Origin: CAISKJ01 sp046351555
GTDB taxonomy: Bacteria > Myxococcota_A > Polyangia > Polyangiales > Ga0077539
Assembly: GCA_046351555.1 (NCBI GenBank)
Contig: JAXLYI010000043.1
Span: 1-64,000, forward strand
Direction of reading: 5' to 3'
DNA: 64,000 nt
Shown: piece by piece, positions 48,504 to 56,226 of the stretch
Numbering within the stretch: position 1 is the first letter of the stretch
Layout of the letters: each line of letters opens with the position of its first letter
Position numbers and translations under genes: made by a program
The notes under the pieces: model-generated
What the model was told of the DNA's origin: nothing
Databases searched by the model: none
Seen by the model: only the letters and a program-made list of their open reading frames with translations

Positions 48504-49811
48504 ATGAGCGCCATCTCGAATCCGCTCCGCGTCGACCGGCTGTACCTGAAGGGCGTGGGTCCCTTCGAAACGCTCGACCTGACCTTCCGCGAAAAGCGCG
48601 ACCCCGAGAAGGCCGACCTGCACGTGCTCGTGGGCCCCAACGGGAGCGGCAAGAGCACCGTGCTCTACGCGCTCGCGGCGATGTTCGCGCCGACGGAAGA
48701 CAGCGCACGGCTCTTCGCGCAACGACTCCGCTCGCCCGATTCGTACGCAGCCGTGTGCAACCAGCGCTGGCAACGATTCGCGGATGCATCGGCGCCATCC
48801 CGGGCAGCGGAGCACGATGCCCCCTGGGACACCAAGGCCTACTACGCCACGACTCCGCACTATGCCAGGGATGCTTGGGCAATCACGGCCTCCAAGCACT
48901 CCAACGGGCCGGTTCCGTTCGCGGCCTTCGCCTACGCCGGGCAGCGCGGGCTCACCTCGTATCGCCTCGACGCCATCCGCGAGCCCGCGCGTGGGCCCTT
49001 CGACGGCGCGCTCTCCTTCACTGCGACCGCCGACTCCGCCACCATCGTGCAGTGGCTCGCGACCTCGCACACCAAGGAGGCGCTAAGTCTCAAGGATGGC
49101 AACTCCGCCGCGGCGGAGCGCTTCCGCACGACGCGACGTCAGGTGGAGGACGCGGTGCGCGACGTCATCGGCGAGGACATCCGCTTCGAGATGTCGATCG
49201 ACCCGCTCGGCATCACCCTGCGCCGCGGGGGCGTCGCGGTCGACCTCGACGTGCTCCCCGACGGCGTGAAGTCGATCGTGAGCTGGGTCGCCGACCTGCT
49301 CTCGCGCCTCGACCGCATGCCCTGGGAGGGCGACGTGCCGGTGCTCGAGCGCCCCTTCCTCCTGCTGCTCGACGAGGTCGACATCCACCTGCACCCCGCG
49401 TGGCAGCGCAAGGTGCTCCCGATGGTGCAGCGCCTCTTCAAGAACGCGCAGATCGTCGTCTCGACCCACTCCCCCTTCGTCGTCGCCTCGGTCTCCGATG
49501 CGTGGGTCTACCCCTTCACCGTGAAGGACGGCGTCGCGTCGCTCGGCGAGGTGATCCCCTCGCAGGCCGGCGCGAGCGTGTCGTCGGTGCTCCGCACGGT
49601 GTTCGGCGTCGCGGAGGAGTTCGACGTCGAGACCGAGGCCGAGCTCTCGCGCTTCTACGGCGTGCGCGACGCCGTGCTTGCGGGCGACACCGCGCGCTTC
49701 AAAGAGCTCGAACGCCTCGCCGAAAAGACCGCCGCGCGCGGCGAGGAGGTGGAGGACATCGTCGCCAGCGAGGTGGCCCAGGTGGCCGGCCGCGTGGGGC
49801 TCGCGCCGTGA
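48504..49811 (+). CDS. ptuA: Septu-like PtuA: AAA/ABC-type ATPase of a putative anti-phage cassette
   Basis: 435 aa. The Rad50/SMC-like ATPase begins LRVDRLYLKGVGPFETLDLTF and has Walker A GPNGSGKST (44-52), Walker B FLLLLDEVDIHLHP and the switch VVSTHSPFV. The middle (about 75-210) is variable. The next gene, overlapping by 4 nt, encodes an HNH nuclease, giving the PtuA-PtuB order of the Septu system and of the retron Ec78 effector. Known PtuA proteins form an oligomer that restrains PtuB until phage infection depletes ATP. A stretch near 48700-48920 is less GC-rich than its surroundings, a sign of transfer or of fast change. Assignment rests on domain pair and order; other ATPase/HNH systems remain possible. 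Confidence 0.75.
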   Translation: MSAISNPLRVDRLYLKGVGPFETLDLTFREKRDPEKADLHVLVGPNGSGKSTVLYALAAMFAPTEDSARLFAQRLRSPDSYAAVCNQRWQRFADASAPSRAAEHDAPWDTKAYYATTPHYARDAWAITASKHSNGPVPFAAFAYAGQRGLTSYRLDAIREPARGPFDGALSFTATADSATIVQWLATSHTKEALSLKDGNSAAAERFRTTRRQVEDAVRDVIGEDIRFEMSIDPLGITLRRGGVAVDLDVLPDGVKSIVSWVADLLSRLDRMPWEGDVPVLERPFLLLLDEVDIHLHPAWQRKVLPMVQRLFKNAQIVVSTHSPFVVASVSDAWVYPFTVKDGVASLGEVIPSQAGASVSSVLRTVFGVAEEFDVETEAELSRFYGVRDAVLAGDTARFKELERLAEKTAARGEEVEDIVASEVAQVAGRVGLAP

Positions 49812-50422
49812 CCCCCGTCGAGCGCCCGCCTCCGCCCGCGGTGCTGTCTGAGCGTGCGGCGCGATGGACGGCGGCCTTCCTGGCGCGACGCGCGGACGAC
49901 GCAGCGGCGACGTTCTACTGGCCCGAGGTCGAAGGGATCGCGATCAACCAGCTCGTCTTCCCGACGCTTCGTCGCATGACCGCGGGCCACTGCGCCTACT
50001 GCGACCACTTCGAACTCGGCGACGGCTCGCGCGAGACGATCGACCACTTCTGCCCCAAGAGTCTCTTCCCCGACCTGGCCTTCGAGTGGGGCAACCTCTT
50101 CCCCGCCTGCGACCAGTGCCAGCAGTACAAGGGGGAAGACTTCCACGACGACCTCCTGCGCCCCGACGCGCCCGACTACCGCTTCGAGCGCTACTTCCTC
50201 TTCAACAGCCGCACCGGGATGATCGAGGTCAACCCGCGCGCGAGCGCCGACGACCAGCGACGCGCGGCCCACGCCATCGCGGCCCTCGGGTTCAACCGCG
50301 GCCGGCGACCCGACGCCCGCAAGCGCTCGTTCAAGAATCATTTCGCCCCGAGCCGTTGGCGCGCGGGACGTCGCGTCGACGAGCTGCCGCACCGCTTCCT
50401 CGCCCCGACGACCGCGCGGTAA
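49808..50422 (+). CDS. ptuB: Septu-like PtuB: HNH endonuclease
   Basis: 204 aa from a GTG overlapping the ATPase stop (GTGA). The HNH finger is clear: CAYCDHFELGDGS, then TIDHFCPKS with the catalytic DH pair, NLFPACDQCQQYKG with the second Cys pair and the Asn, i.e. CxxC-DHxxPKS-N-CxxC. Retron- and Septu-associated HNH proteins share this pattern (TIGR02646-like). The C-terminal part (PRASADDQRRAAHAIAALGFNR) is helical. Without the ATPase the nuclease would presumably be unrestrained; in characterised systems it cleaves host tRNA or DNA on activation. The neighbour genes are not defence genes. Confidence 0.75.
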   Translation: MTPVERPPPPAVLSERAARWTAAFLARRADDAAATFYWPEVEGIAINQLVFPTLRRMTAGHCAYCDHFELGDGSRETIDHFCPKSLFPDLAFEWGNLFPACDQCQQYKGEDFHDDLLRPDAPDYRFERYFLFNSRTGMIEVNPRASADDQRRAAHAIAALGFNRGRRPDARKRSFKNHFAPSRWRAGRRVDELPHRFLAPTTAR

Positions 50423-50429
50423 CCCGCGC

Positions 50430-51740
50430 TCACCCAGGGATGGTCTGGCACCCGAACTGGACCTCGATCCGCGCGCTCCCGCTGGCGAGCTCCTGCTGGG
50501 TGCGCTCGCACGTCGCCGGGCAGAGCGTGACGCGCGTCGGGGCGCGGTTGTCGTCGTAGTACCAGCCGCCCGTCGCGCCGCAGGCCGCGCGGTCGCGCAC
50601 GTTGCCCACCACCGCGCGCGACGCCGTCGAGGTGACCACCACGTTGATGCGCCCCGGGTCGAGCACCTGCCCCGCGGGGACAGGCGGGATCGCCAGGTCG
50701 CAGGAGATCCGCGACGCCCGCACCACCGCGGTCGCCACGCTCTCGAAGAACGGCGTCCACGCGCCCGCGCCGTCGCACACGCGGGCCCGCACGCCGTTGG
50801 TGCGCCCCACCAGCGTGGTGTACGCGGGCCCCGGGCTCGGCGGCATCGTCCCGTTGGCGTACGTGCAGCGCGCGCCCGGGTCGGCGTCGCTCCCCCAGCC
50901 GTAGATCGCGCTGAAGGTGTAGCCCGTGAAGAGCCCCGCCCACGACGCGTCGAGGATGCCGGGCGGCAGCGACAGGCTGGAGTTGTTGGGGTTGGTGCCG
51001 CCGCGGAAGCGCTCGAAGTCGTCGGGCGTGAGCCGCGAGTTGTCGTCGGTCACCAGCACCACCGTCTTGGTCGCGCTCGGCCGGAGGAACTGCCGCCACG
51101 CCTCGCCCCCGCGCTGCTCGGCCGCGGTGTAGCCGCGCGTCTGCCCGAGCGTGCCGAGGAGCTGCTCCAGCGGCTGCGTGCTCTTCACGTCGATGCTCGA
51201 GTGGAAGAAGCGCTCGCCGTTGCCGCACTGGTCGTTGCCGGCGAGCGGGCGCGGGATGCACACGGCGTAGCGGGCCGAGCCGGCGACGGTGACGTTGCGC
51301 GTCGCGTTGCGCAGCGAGAGCATCACCACGCGGTAGTCGAGCCCGCGCGTGCCGACGAGCCCGGCGAAGCGGTTGAGCCCGGCGATCACCTGGTCGACCG
51401 CGGGCGCCATGCTCACCGAGTTGTCGACCATCCAGATGATGTCGACCGGGAGGCGCTCGACCGAGGCCATCACGCTCGCCGCGGCGCACGCGGCGTCGGG
51501 CGTGAGCCCCGCCTCGGGCGCGTCGCGCGTCACGGGGGCAACGTCGGGGTAGGTGGCGAGGTCGGGCGCGACATCAACCGCCGCGTCGGGCCGCGCGGTG
51601 ACGTCGGGCGTCGCGGGCGCGTCGACCGCGGCCTCGCCCGCGGGGGCGTCGTCGATCGGGGTGAAGGTGACGCCGGGCTGCGTCGAGCACGCGACCATCA
51701 GAACAGCCACGAGGGCCGCGCGCGTCTCCGTCGACCGCAT
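50430..51740 (-). CDS. VWA-domain surface lipoprotein
   Basis: 436 aa from the ATG at 51740. MRSTETRAALVAVLMVACST is a lipoprotein signal; an Asp/Ala/Pro linker (DAPAGEAAVDAPATPDV) follows. The VWA domain (about 90-330) has the MIDAS DNSVS, TDDNS later, and a GWGSDADPGARC turn. Cys pairs are present in the C-terminal part (RDRAACGATGG, LCPATCERTQQEL). It is the same type of protein as the frameshifted gene at 9615-11436. Its 3' end is 7 nt from the HNH gene (convergent). A GGTACTCAT element 6-14 nt before the ATG may be its promoter box. Confidence 0.88.
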   Translation of the reverse strand: MRSTETRAALVAVLMVACSTQPGVTFTPIDDAPAGEAAVDAPATPDVTARPDAAVDVAPDLATYPDVAPVTRDAPEAGLTPDAACAAASVMASVERLPVDIIWMVDNSVSMAPAVDQVIAGLNRFAGLVGTRGLDYRVVMLSLRNATRNVTVAGSARYAVCIPRPLAGNDQCGNGERFFHSSIDVKSTQPLEQLLGTLGQTRGYTAAEQRGGEAWRQFLRPSATKTVVLVTDDNSRLTPDDFERFRGGTNPNNSSLSLPPGILDASWAGLFTGYTFSAIYGWGSDADPGARCTYANGTMPPSPGPAYTTLVGRTNGVRARVCDGAGAWTPFFESVATAVVRASRISCDLAIPPVPAGQVLDPGRINVVVTSTASRAVVGNVRDRAACGATGGWYYDDNRAPTRVTLCPATCERTQQELASGSARIEVQFGCQTIPG

Positions 51741-51839
51741 GATCGATGAGTACCACGGCGCCGCCCCCGCCGTACCGTTCGGCCCGCCTTCGCACGGCGG
51801 ATGTTGATTCCCTGTCACGCGGCCCCTTACGTTCACTCC

Positions 51840-52556
51840 GTGCGAACCTTCCGCCCCCACTGGCTGGGCCGCCGAGCCTACGAGCCCGTCCACGCGATGC
51901 AGCAGCGCCTCCAGCAACTGCGTATCGAGGGGGCGATCCCCGACACGCTCCTCCTCGTCGAGCACGACCCGGTGGTGACTCTCGGGCGCTCGGCCGACGG
52001 GGGCCACGTCGTCGCACCCAATGAGTTCCTCGAGGCGCGCGGGATCGCCGTGGTGGAGACCGAGCGCGGCGGCGACGTCACCTACCACGGCCCCGGCCAG
52101 CTCGTGGCCTACCCCATCTTCTCGCTCGAGCCCGACCGCTGCGACGTCCGCCGCTACGTGCGCGACCTCGTCCGCGTGATGTCCCTCCTCTGCGCAGACC
52201 ACGGCATCGGCGCGGGCGGGCGCGACAAGTTCATCGGGGCCTGGGTCGACCTCGACCGCCTCGACGCGTGGCCCGGCGACGAGCACGCCTCGCGCCCCGC
52301 CAAGGTCGGCGCCATCGGCGTGAAGATCTCCCGCTGGGTCACCCTCCACGGCTTCGCCCTCAACGCCTCCACCCGCCTCGCGGACTTCGACCTCATCGTC
52401 CCGTGCGGCATCCGCGAGTACCCGGTCACCTCGCTGGAGGCCCTCGGCGTGCGGGACGTCCCCGCCGTCGAGGCCCTCGCATCGCGCGCCGTCGCCCACT
52501 TCGAAACCGTCTTCGGCGCCCGCGCGGAGGCCCTCTCGACCACCGACCCGGTGTGA
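51840..52556 (+). CDS. lipB: Lipoyl(octanoyl) transferase
   Basis: 238 aa from a GTG at 51840 (MRTFRPHWLGRRAYEP); an in-frame ATG at 51801 would add 13 residues, and neither has a good ribosome-binding site. Diagnostic motifs are all present: LLLVEHDPVVTLGR, RGGDVTYHGPGQLVAYP, KVGAIGVKISRWVTLHGFALN with the catalytic Lys, and VPCGIRE with the acyl-accepting Cys. LipB moves octanoate from acyl-carrier protein to the lipoyl domains of 2-oxoacid dehydrogenases and the glycine cleavage H protein. lipA is not in the window. Confidence 0.95.
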   Translation: MRTFRPHWLGRRAYEPVHAMQQRLQQLRIEGAIPDTLLLVEHDPVVTLGRSADGGHVVAPNEFLEARGIAVVETERGGDVTYHGPGQLVAYPIFSLEPDRCDVRRYVRDLVRVMSLLCADHGIGAGGRDKFIGAWVDLDRLDAWPGDEHASRPAKVGAIGVKISRWVTLHGFALNASTRLADFDLIVPCGIREYPVTSLEALGVRDVPAVEALASRAVAHFETVFGARAEALSTTDPV

Positions 52557-52629
52557 CAGATTACGTCACATGGTCCCTTGCGCGGCGGGGGGCGCGACGC
52601 AGGTTGGGCGCCACCGAGAGGTCATCACC

Positions 52630-53088
52630 ATGAGCACCACCGCCCGCGCCCTCGACTTCCAGAACATCGGCACCGCCTGGCGCTTCGTCCTCGACTGCGA
52701 AGACGAGAACCCGCGCGCCTACGGCGTCGACAGCATCCCCCTGCTCCCGATGCGGCGCGACGGCGTCCACCGCCAGCGGGTGTGCGGCGAGGCCGCGCAG
52801 GACTGGCCCGACGTGTGGGGCTACGAGGACGCGCTCATCGCCCGCCTCGAAGGCGGCGCCGCCGAGGAAGACGACGAGGACGACGAGGACCCGGCGGACG
52901 ACGGGTGCGTTGTGGCGGCGGGGGCGGTCGACGACGAGGAGGAGCCCGACGCGGACGAGCCGGCGTGGATGGCGGCGCTGAGCGGCTCCGTCGACGCGGA
53001 CGACCCGGCGGAGGCGCTGCCCCAGCGCGAGGGCCTCGGGCACCGGCTCCAGCACCGGGCCGCGGTGCTCCTGCGCTTCCCCGTGTGA
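52630..53088 (+). CDS. Acidic hypothetical protein
   Basis: 152 aa from the ATG at 52630 with GAGAGG upstream; an earlier GTG (52570) would add 20 residues. The N-terminal 75 residues look folded (ALDFQNIGTAWRFVLDCEDENPRAYGVDSIPLL); the middle (about 80-115) is a run of Asp and Glu (EEDDEDDEDPADDG); the end is uncertain. No family recognised. It lies between lipB and yajQ, each with its own start signals. Confidence 0.6.
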   Translation: MSTTARALDFQNIGTAWRFVLDCEDENPRAYGVDSIPLLPMRRDGVHRQRVCGEAAQDWPDVWGYEDALIARLEGGAAEEDDEDDEDPADDGCVVAAGAVDDEEEPDADEPAWMAALSGSVDADDPAEALPQREGLGHRLQHRAAVLLRFPV

Positions 53089-53129
53089 GGGGTGAGGGGC
53101 CCCCGCTTTTCGGCGGGGCGGCGGTGGTG

Positions 53130-53135
53130 TATAGG
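53130..53135 (+). promoter_or_regulatory. -10-like box TATAGG, leaderless spacing
   Basis: GGTGG then TG, TATAGG, ending 7 nt before the ATG at 53143. It shares GGTGTA with the boxes before bolA (9331) and the adenosine deaminase gene (55087). Confidence 0.4.
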
Positions 53136-53142
53136 CACGCGC

Positions 53143-53628
53143 ATGCCGTCGTTCGACGTGGTTTCGAAGGTCAACACGATGGAGGTCGACAACGCCCTCC
53201 TGCAGGCGCAGCGCGAGATCGCGACCCGCTTCGACTTCCGCGACACGCAGACCTCCCTGGAGAAGAACGCCGAGGGAATCGCCCTCGAGGCCAGCTCCGA
53301 GAACCGCCTGGAGGCCGCGATCGACGTGCTCCACGGCAAGATGGTGAAGCGGGGCGTGTCGCTCAAGCACCTCGACCCGCAGAAGGTCATCCCCGGCGGC
53401 AAGGGGATGTTCCGCCAGCTCATCAAGATCAAGCAGGGCATCGACCGCGACAACGCGCGCAAGATCATCGACCTCCTCAAGGAGTCGAAGATCAAGGTGC
53501 AGGCCTCCATCCAGGAGGACACGGTGCGCGTCTCGGGGAAGAACCGCGACGACCTCCAGGCCGCCATCAAGCACCTGCGCGGCGCCGACATGCCCATTGA
53601 GCTCCAGTACATCAACTTCCGCGACTGA
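53143..53628 (+). CDS. yajQ: YajQ family nucleotide-binding protein
   Basis: 161 aa, typical length. Hallmarks: PSFDVVSKVNTMEVDNALLQAQREIATRFDFR, VSLKHLDPQKVIPGGKGMFRQLIKIKQGID, KIIDLLKESKIKVQASIQED, and the end RGADMPIELQYINFRD. The protein has two ferredoxin-like domains. Members bind cyclic di-GMP in some pathogens and have been linked to virulence regulation and nucleotide binding. A separate short-leader promoter is likely. rimO follows 17 nt later, so the two may be co-transcribed. Confidence 0.96.
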   Translation: MPSFDVVSKVNTMEVDNALLQAQREIATRFDFRDTQTSLEKNAEGIALEASSENRLEAAIDVLHGKMVKRGVSLKHLDPQKVIPGGKGMFRQLIKIKQGIDRDNARKIIDLLKESKIKVQASIQEDTVRVSGKNRDDLQAAIKHLRGADMPIELQYINFRD

Positions 53629-53645
53629 CCCCGAACAGCCCAACG

Positions 53646-55043
53646 ATGCCCCGCAAGATCCATTTCGTTTCGCTCGGCTGCCCCAAGAACCGCGTCGACA
53701 CCGAGGTGATGCTCGGCGTCGCCCTCGGCGAGGAGTACCAGCTCACCGCCGACCCGGCCGAGGCCGAGTGCATCGTCGTCAACACCTGCGGCTTCATCGG
53801 CCCCGCCAAGGAGGAGAGCATCGACACGATCCTCGCGATGGGGCGCTACAAGGAGTCGGGGAGCTGCGAGCGCCTCGTGGTCTCGGGCTGCCTCTCGCAG
53901 CGCTACCCCGAGGAGCTCGCCAAGGAGATGCCCGAGGTCGACCACTTCCTCGGGTCGAGCGACATGCTCAAGCTCGGCGACGTGCTCCGCGGCGGCGCCG
54001 AGCGCATGCTCGTCGGCAACCCCGCCCACTACGTGCTCCGCGCGAGCGATCCCCGCGTGCTCTCGCAGGGCCGCCACAGCGCGTACCTGAAGATCGCCGA
54101 GGGCTGCAACCGGACGTGCTCGTTCTGCGCGATCCCCGCCATCCGCGGCAAGCAGCGCAGCCGCGCGCTGGAGGACATCGTCGCCGAGGCCGAGCGCCTC
54201 GCTGACAGCGGCACCCTCGAGCTCAACGTGGTGTCGCAGGACACCATCGCCTGGGGCCGCGACCTGCCCGGCAAGCCCACCCTCGCCGCCCTCGTCCGCG
54301 CGCTCGGCGAGGTGAAGAAGCTGCGGTGGGTGCGCGTGCACTACCTCTACCCCGAGACGCTGACCGACGAGCTCGTCGACGTGATGGCGTCGCACCCGAA
54401 GGTGGTGAAGTACGTCGACATGCCGCTCCAGCACGCGAGCGACGCGATGCTCCGGCGGATGAAGCGCGGCCACGGCGGCGCGCGGCTCCGGCGCGTGGTG
54501 GAGACGGTGCGGAAGCGCATCCCCGACGTGGTGTTCCGCACGGCCTTCATCGTCGGGCACCCGGGCGAGGCGCAGGAGGACTTCGACGAGCTCTGCGAGT
54601 TCGTGACGTGGGCGGAGTTCGACCGGGTGGGGGTGTTCCGCTACTCCGACGAGGAGGGGACGGGGAGCTTCTCGCAGGACGCGAAGGTGTCGAAGAAGGA
54701 CAGCGCCGCGCGGCACCGCAAGCTCATGGCCCTCCAGCGCCCGATCTCCCGCAAGCGCAACCGCGCGCTCGTGGGGCGGCGGGTGGAGGTGCTCGTCGAC
54801 GGCGCGAGCGACCAGCACGAGTACGTGCTCCAGGGCCGCCACGCGGGGCAGGCGCCCGACATCGACGGCGTCGTGTACCTCTCGGGTGCGGAGGTGCGCC
54901 CCGGCGAGATGGTGACCGCGGAGATCACCCAGAGCGCCGACTACGACCTCGTCGGCGAGGTGCTGCTCGACGACGGCGACGCGCCCGCGGTGGCCCCGCC
55001 GCCGAAGCCCCGCCGCCGCGTCTCGCTGCGCGTCACGGCCTGA
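53646..55043 (+). CDS. rimO: Ribosomal protein S12 methylthiotransferase RimO
   Basis: 465 aa. The N-terminal MTTase domain has three conserved Cys (FVSLGCPKN, NTCGF, SGCLSQR), the radical-SAM domain has CNRTCSFCAIP (CxxxCxxC), and a TRAM domain closes the protein (RRVEVLVDGASD ... VYLSGAEVRPGEMVTAEIT). The SLGCPKNxVD start and SFCAIPxIRGKQRSR are typical of RimO rather than MiaB. It adds a methylthio group to the conserved Asp of ribosomal protein S12, whose gene (rpsL) lies 7 kb downstream in this window with that Asp intact. Confidence 0.97.
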   Translation: MPRKIHFVSLGCPKNRVDTEVMLGVALGEEYQLTADPAEAECIVVNTCGFIGPAKEESIDTILAMGRYKESGSCERLVVSGCLSQRYPEELAKEMPEVDHFLGSSDMLKLGDVLRGGAERMLVGNPAHYVLRASDPRVLSQGRHSAYLKIAEGCNRTCSFCAIPAIRGKQRSRALEDIVAEAERLADSGTLELNVVSQDTIAWGRDLPGKPTLAALVRALGEVKKLRWVRVHYLYPETLTDELVDVMASHPKVVKYVDMPLQHASDAMLRRMKRGHGGARLRRVVETVRKRIPDVVFRTAFIVGHPGEAQEDFDELCEFVTWAEFDRVGVFRYSDEEGTGSFSQDAKVSKKDSAARHRKLMALQRPISRKRNRALVGRRVEVLVDGASDQHEYVLQGRHAGQAPDIDGVVYLSGAEVRPGEMVTAEITQSADYDLVGEVLLDDGDAPAVAPPPKPRRRVSLRVTA

Positions 55044-55086
55044 CCGACGCCCCGCACAACGCCGTGGCGCGGCGGGGGGGTTGGTG

Positions 55087-55092
55087 TAGTCT
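55087..55092 (+). promoter_or_regulatory. -10-like box TAGTCT, leaderless spacing
   Basis: GGTTGGTG then TAGTCT, ending 6 nt before the ATG at 55099. Confidence 0.4.
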
Positions 55093-55098
55093 CCCGCC

Positions 55099-56226
55099 AT
55101 GACAGCACTCACCATCGAAGCCATCCGCCGGCTTCCCAAGGCGGACCTGCACGTCCACCTCGACGGGTCCCTCCGCCTCCAGACCATCCTCGACCTCGCC
55201 CGCCAGGAGGGGATCGACCTCCCCGCCACCACGCCCGACGCCCTCGCCCTCGCGATGAACGCCGGCCGCAACACCGGCTCGCTCGTCGAGTACCTCAAGG
55301 CCTTCGACGTCACCCTCCGCGTGCTCCAGACGGCCGCGGGCCTGCGCCGCACGGCCTACGAGCTCGGCATCGACGCCGCCGACGAGGGCGTCCGCTACAT
55401 GGAGGTGCGCTACTCCCCGATGCTCCACACGCGGCAGGGCCTCGCGCTCACCACCGTCGTCGAGGCGGTGCTCGAGGGCCTCCGCGCCGCCCAGGACGAG
55501 CGTGGCATCCACGCCAACGTGATCATCTGCGGCATCCGCAACATCTCCCCCGAGCGCTCGCTGGAGATGGCCGAGCTCGCCGTCGCCTACAAGAACCGCG
55601 GCGTCGTCGGCTTCGACCTCGCCGGCGCCGAGTACGACCACCCGGCCAAGCACCACCGCGACGCCTTCCAGCTCATCCGCAACAACAACATCAACAGCAC
55701 CATCCACGCGGGCGAGGCCTACGGGCCCGACTCGATCCGCCAGGCGATCCACACCTGCGGCGCGCACCGCATCGGGCACGGGTGCCGGCTCCGCGAGGAC
55801 GGCGACCTGCTCCACTACGTCATCGACCACCGCATCCCGCTCGAGTGCTGCCCGTCGAGCAACGTGCAGACGGGCGCGGTGCGCGACATCTCCAACCACC
55901 CGCTGAAGTTCTACTACGACCTCGGCGTGCGCGTGACGGTGAACACCGACAACCGGCTGATCACCGACACCACCGTGAGCAAGGAGCTGTACCTCGTGCA
56001 CACGCGCCTCGGGGTGCCGTGGCCCGCGATCAAGCAGATCATCCTCAACGGCTTCAAGAGCGCCTTCCTGCCCTTCCACGAGCGCCGCGCGATGCTCCGC
56101 ACGTACGCCGCCGAGCTGGAGCAGTTCGAGCGCGACTTCCGCCCGACGCTCGAAGCGCCGCTGCTGCTCGAGTCGCAGCACCGCGACACCGTCACCGCCT
56201 CGACCCTCCCCGACTCCCTCGCGTGA
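55099..56226 (+). CDS. add: Adenosine deaminase
   Basis: 375 aa. Zinc and catalytic motifs in order: KADLHVHLDGSLR (two His), VRYMEVRYSP, FDLAGAEY, TIHAGEAYGP (His and Glu), HRIGHGCRL (His), VTVNTDNRLIT (Asp). The NTDN form has Asn where animal enzymes have a second Asp (NTDD); I recall the same in actinobacterial deaminases. It deaminates adenosine or deoxyadenosine to inosine for purine salvage. The next gene starts within its stop codon (GTGA). Confidence 0.94.
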   Translation: MTALTIEAIRRLPKADLHVHLDGSLRLQTILDLARQEGIDLPATTPDALALAMNAGRNTGSLVEYLKAFDVTLRVLQTAAGLRRTAYELGIDAADEGVRYMEVRYSPMLHTRQGLALTTVVEAVLEGLRAAQDERGIHANVIICGIRNISPERSLEMAELAVAYKNRGVVGFDLAGAEYDHPAKHHRDAFQLIRNNNINSTIHAGEAYGPDSIRQAIHTCGAHRIGHGCRLREDGDLLHYVIDHRIPLECCPSSNVQTGAVRDISNHPLKFYYDLGVRVTVNTDNRLITDTTVSKELYLVHTRLGVPWPAIKQIILNGFKSAFLPFHERRAMLRTYAAELEQFERDFRPTLEAPLLLESQHRDTVTASTLPDSLA

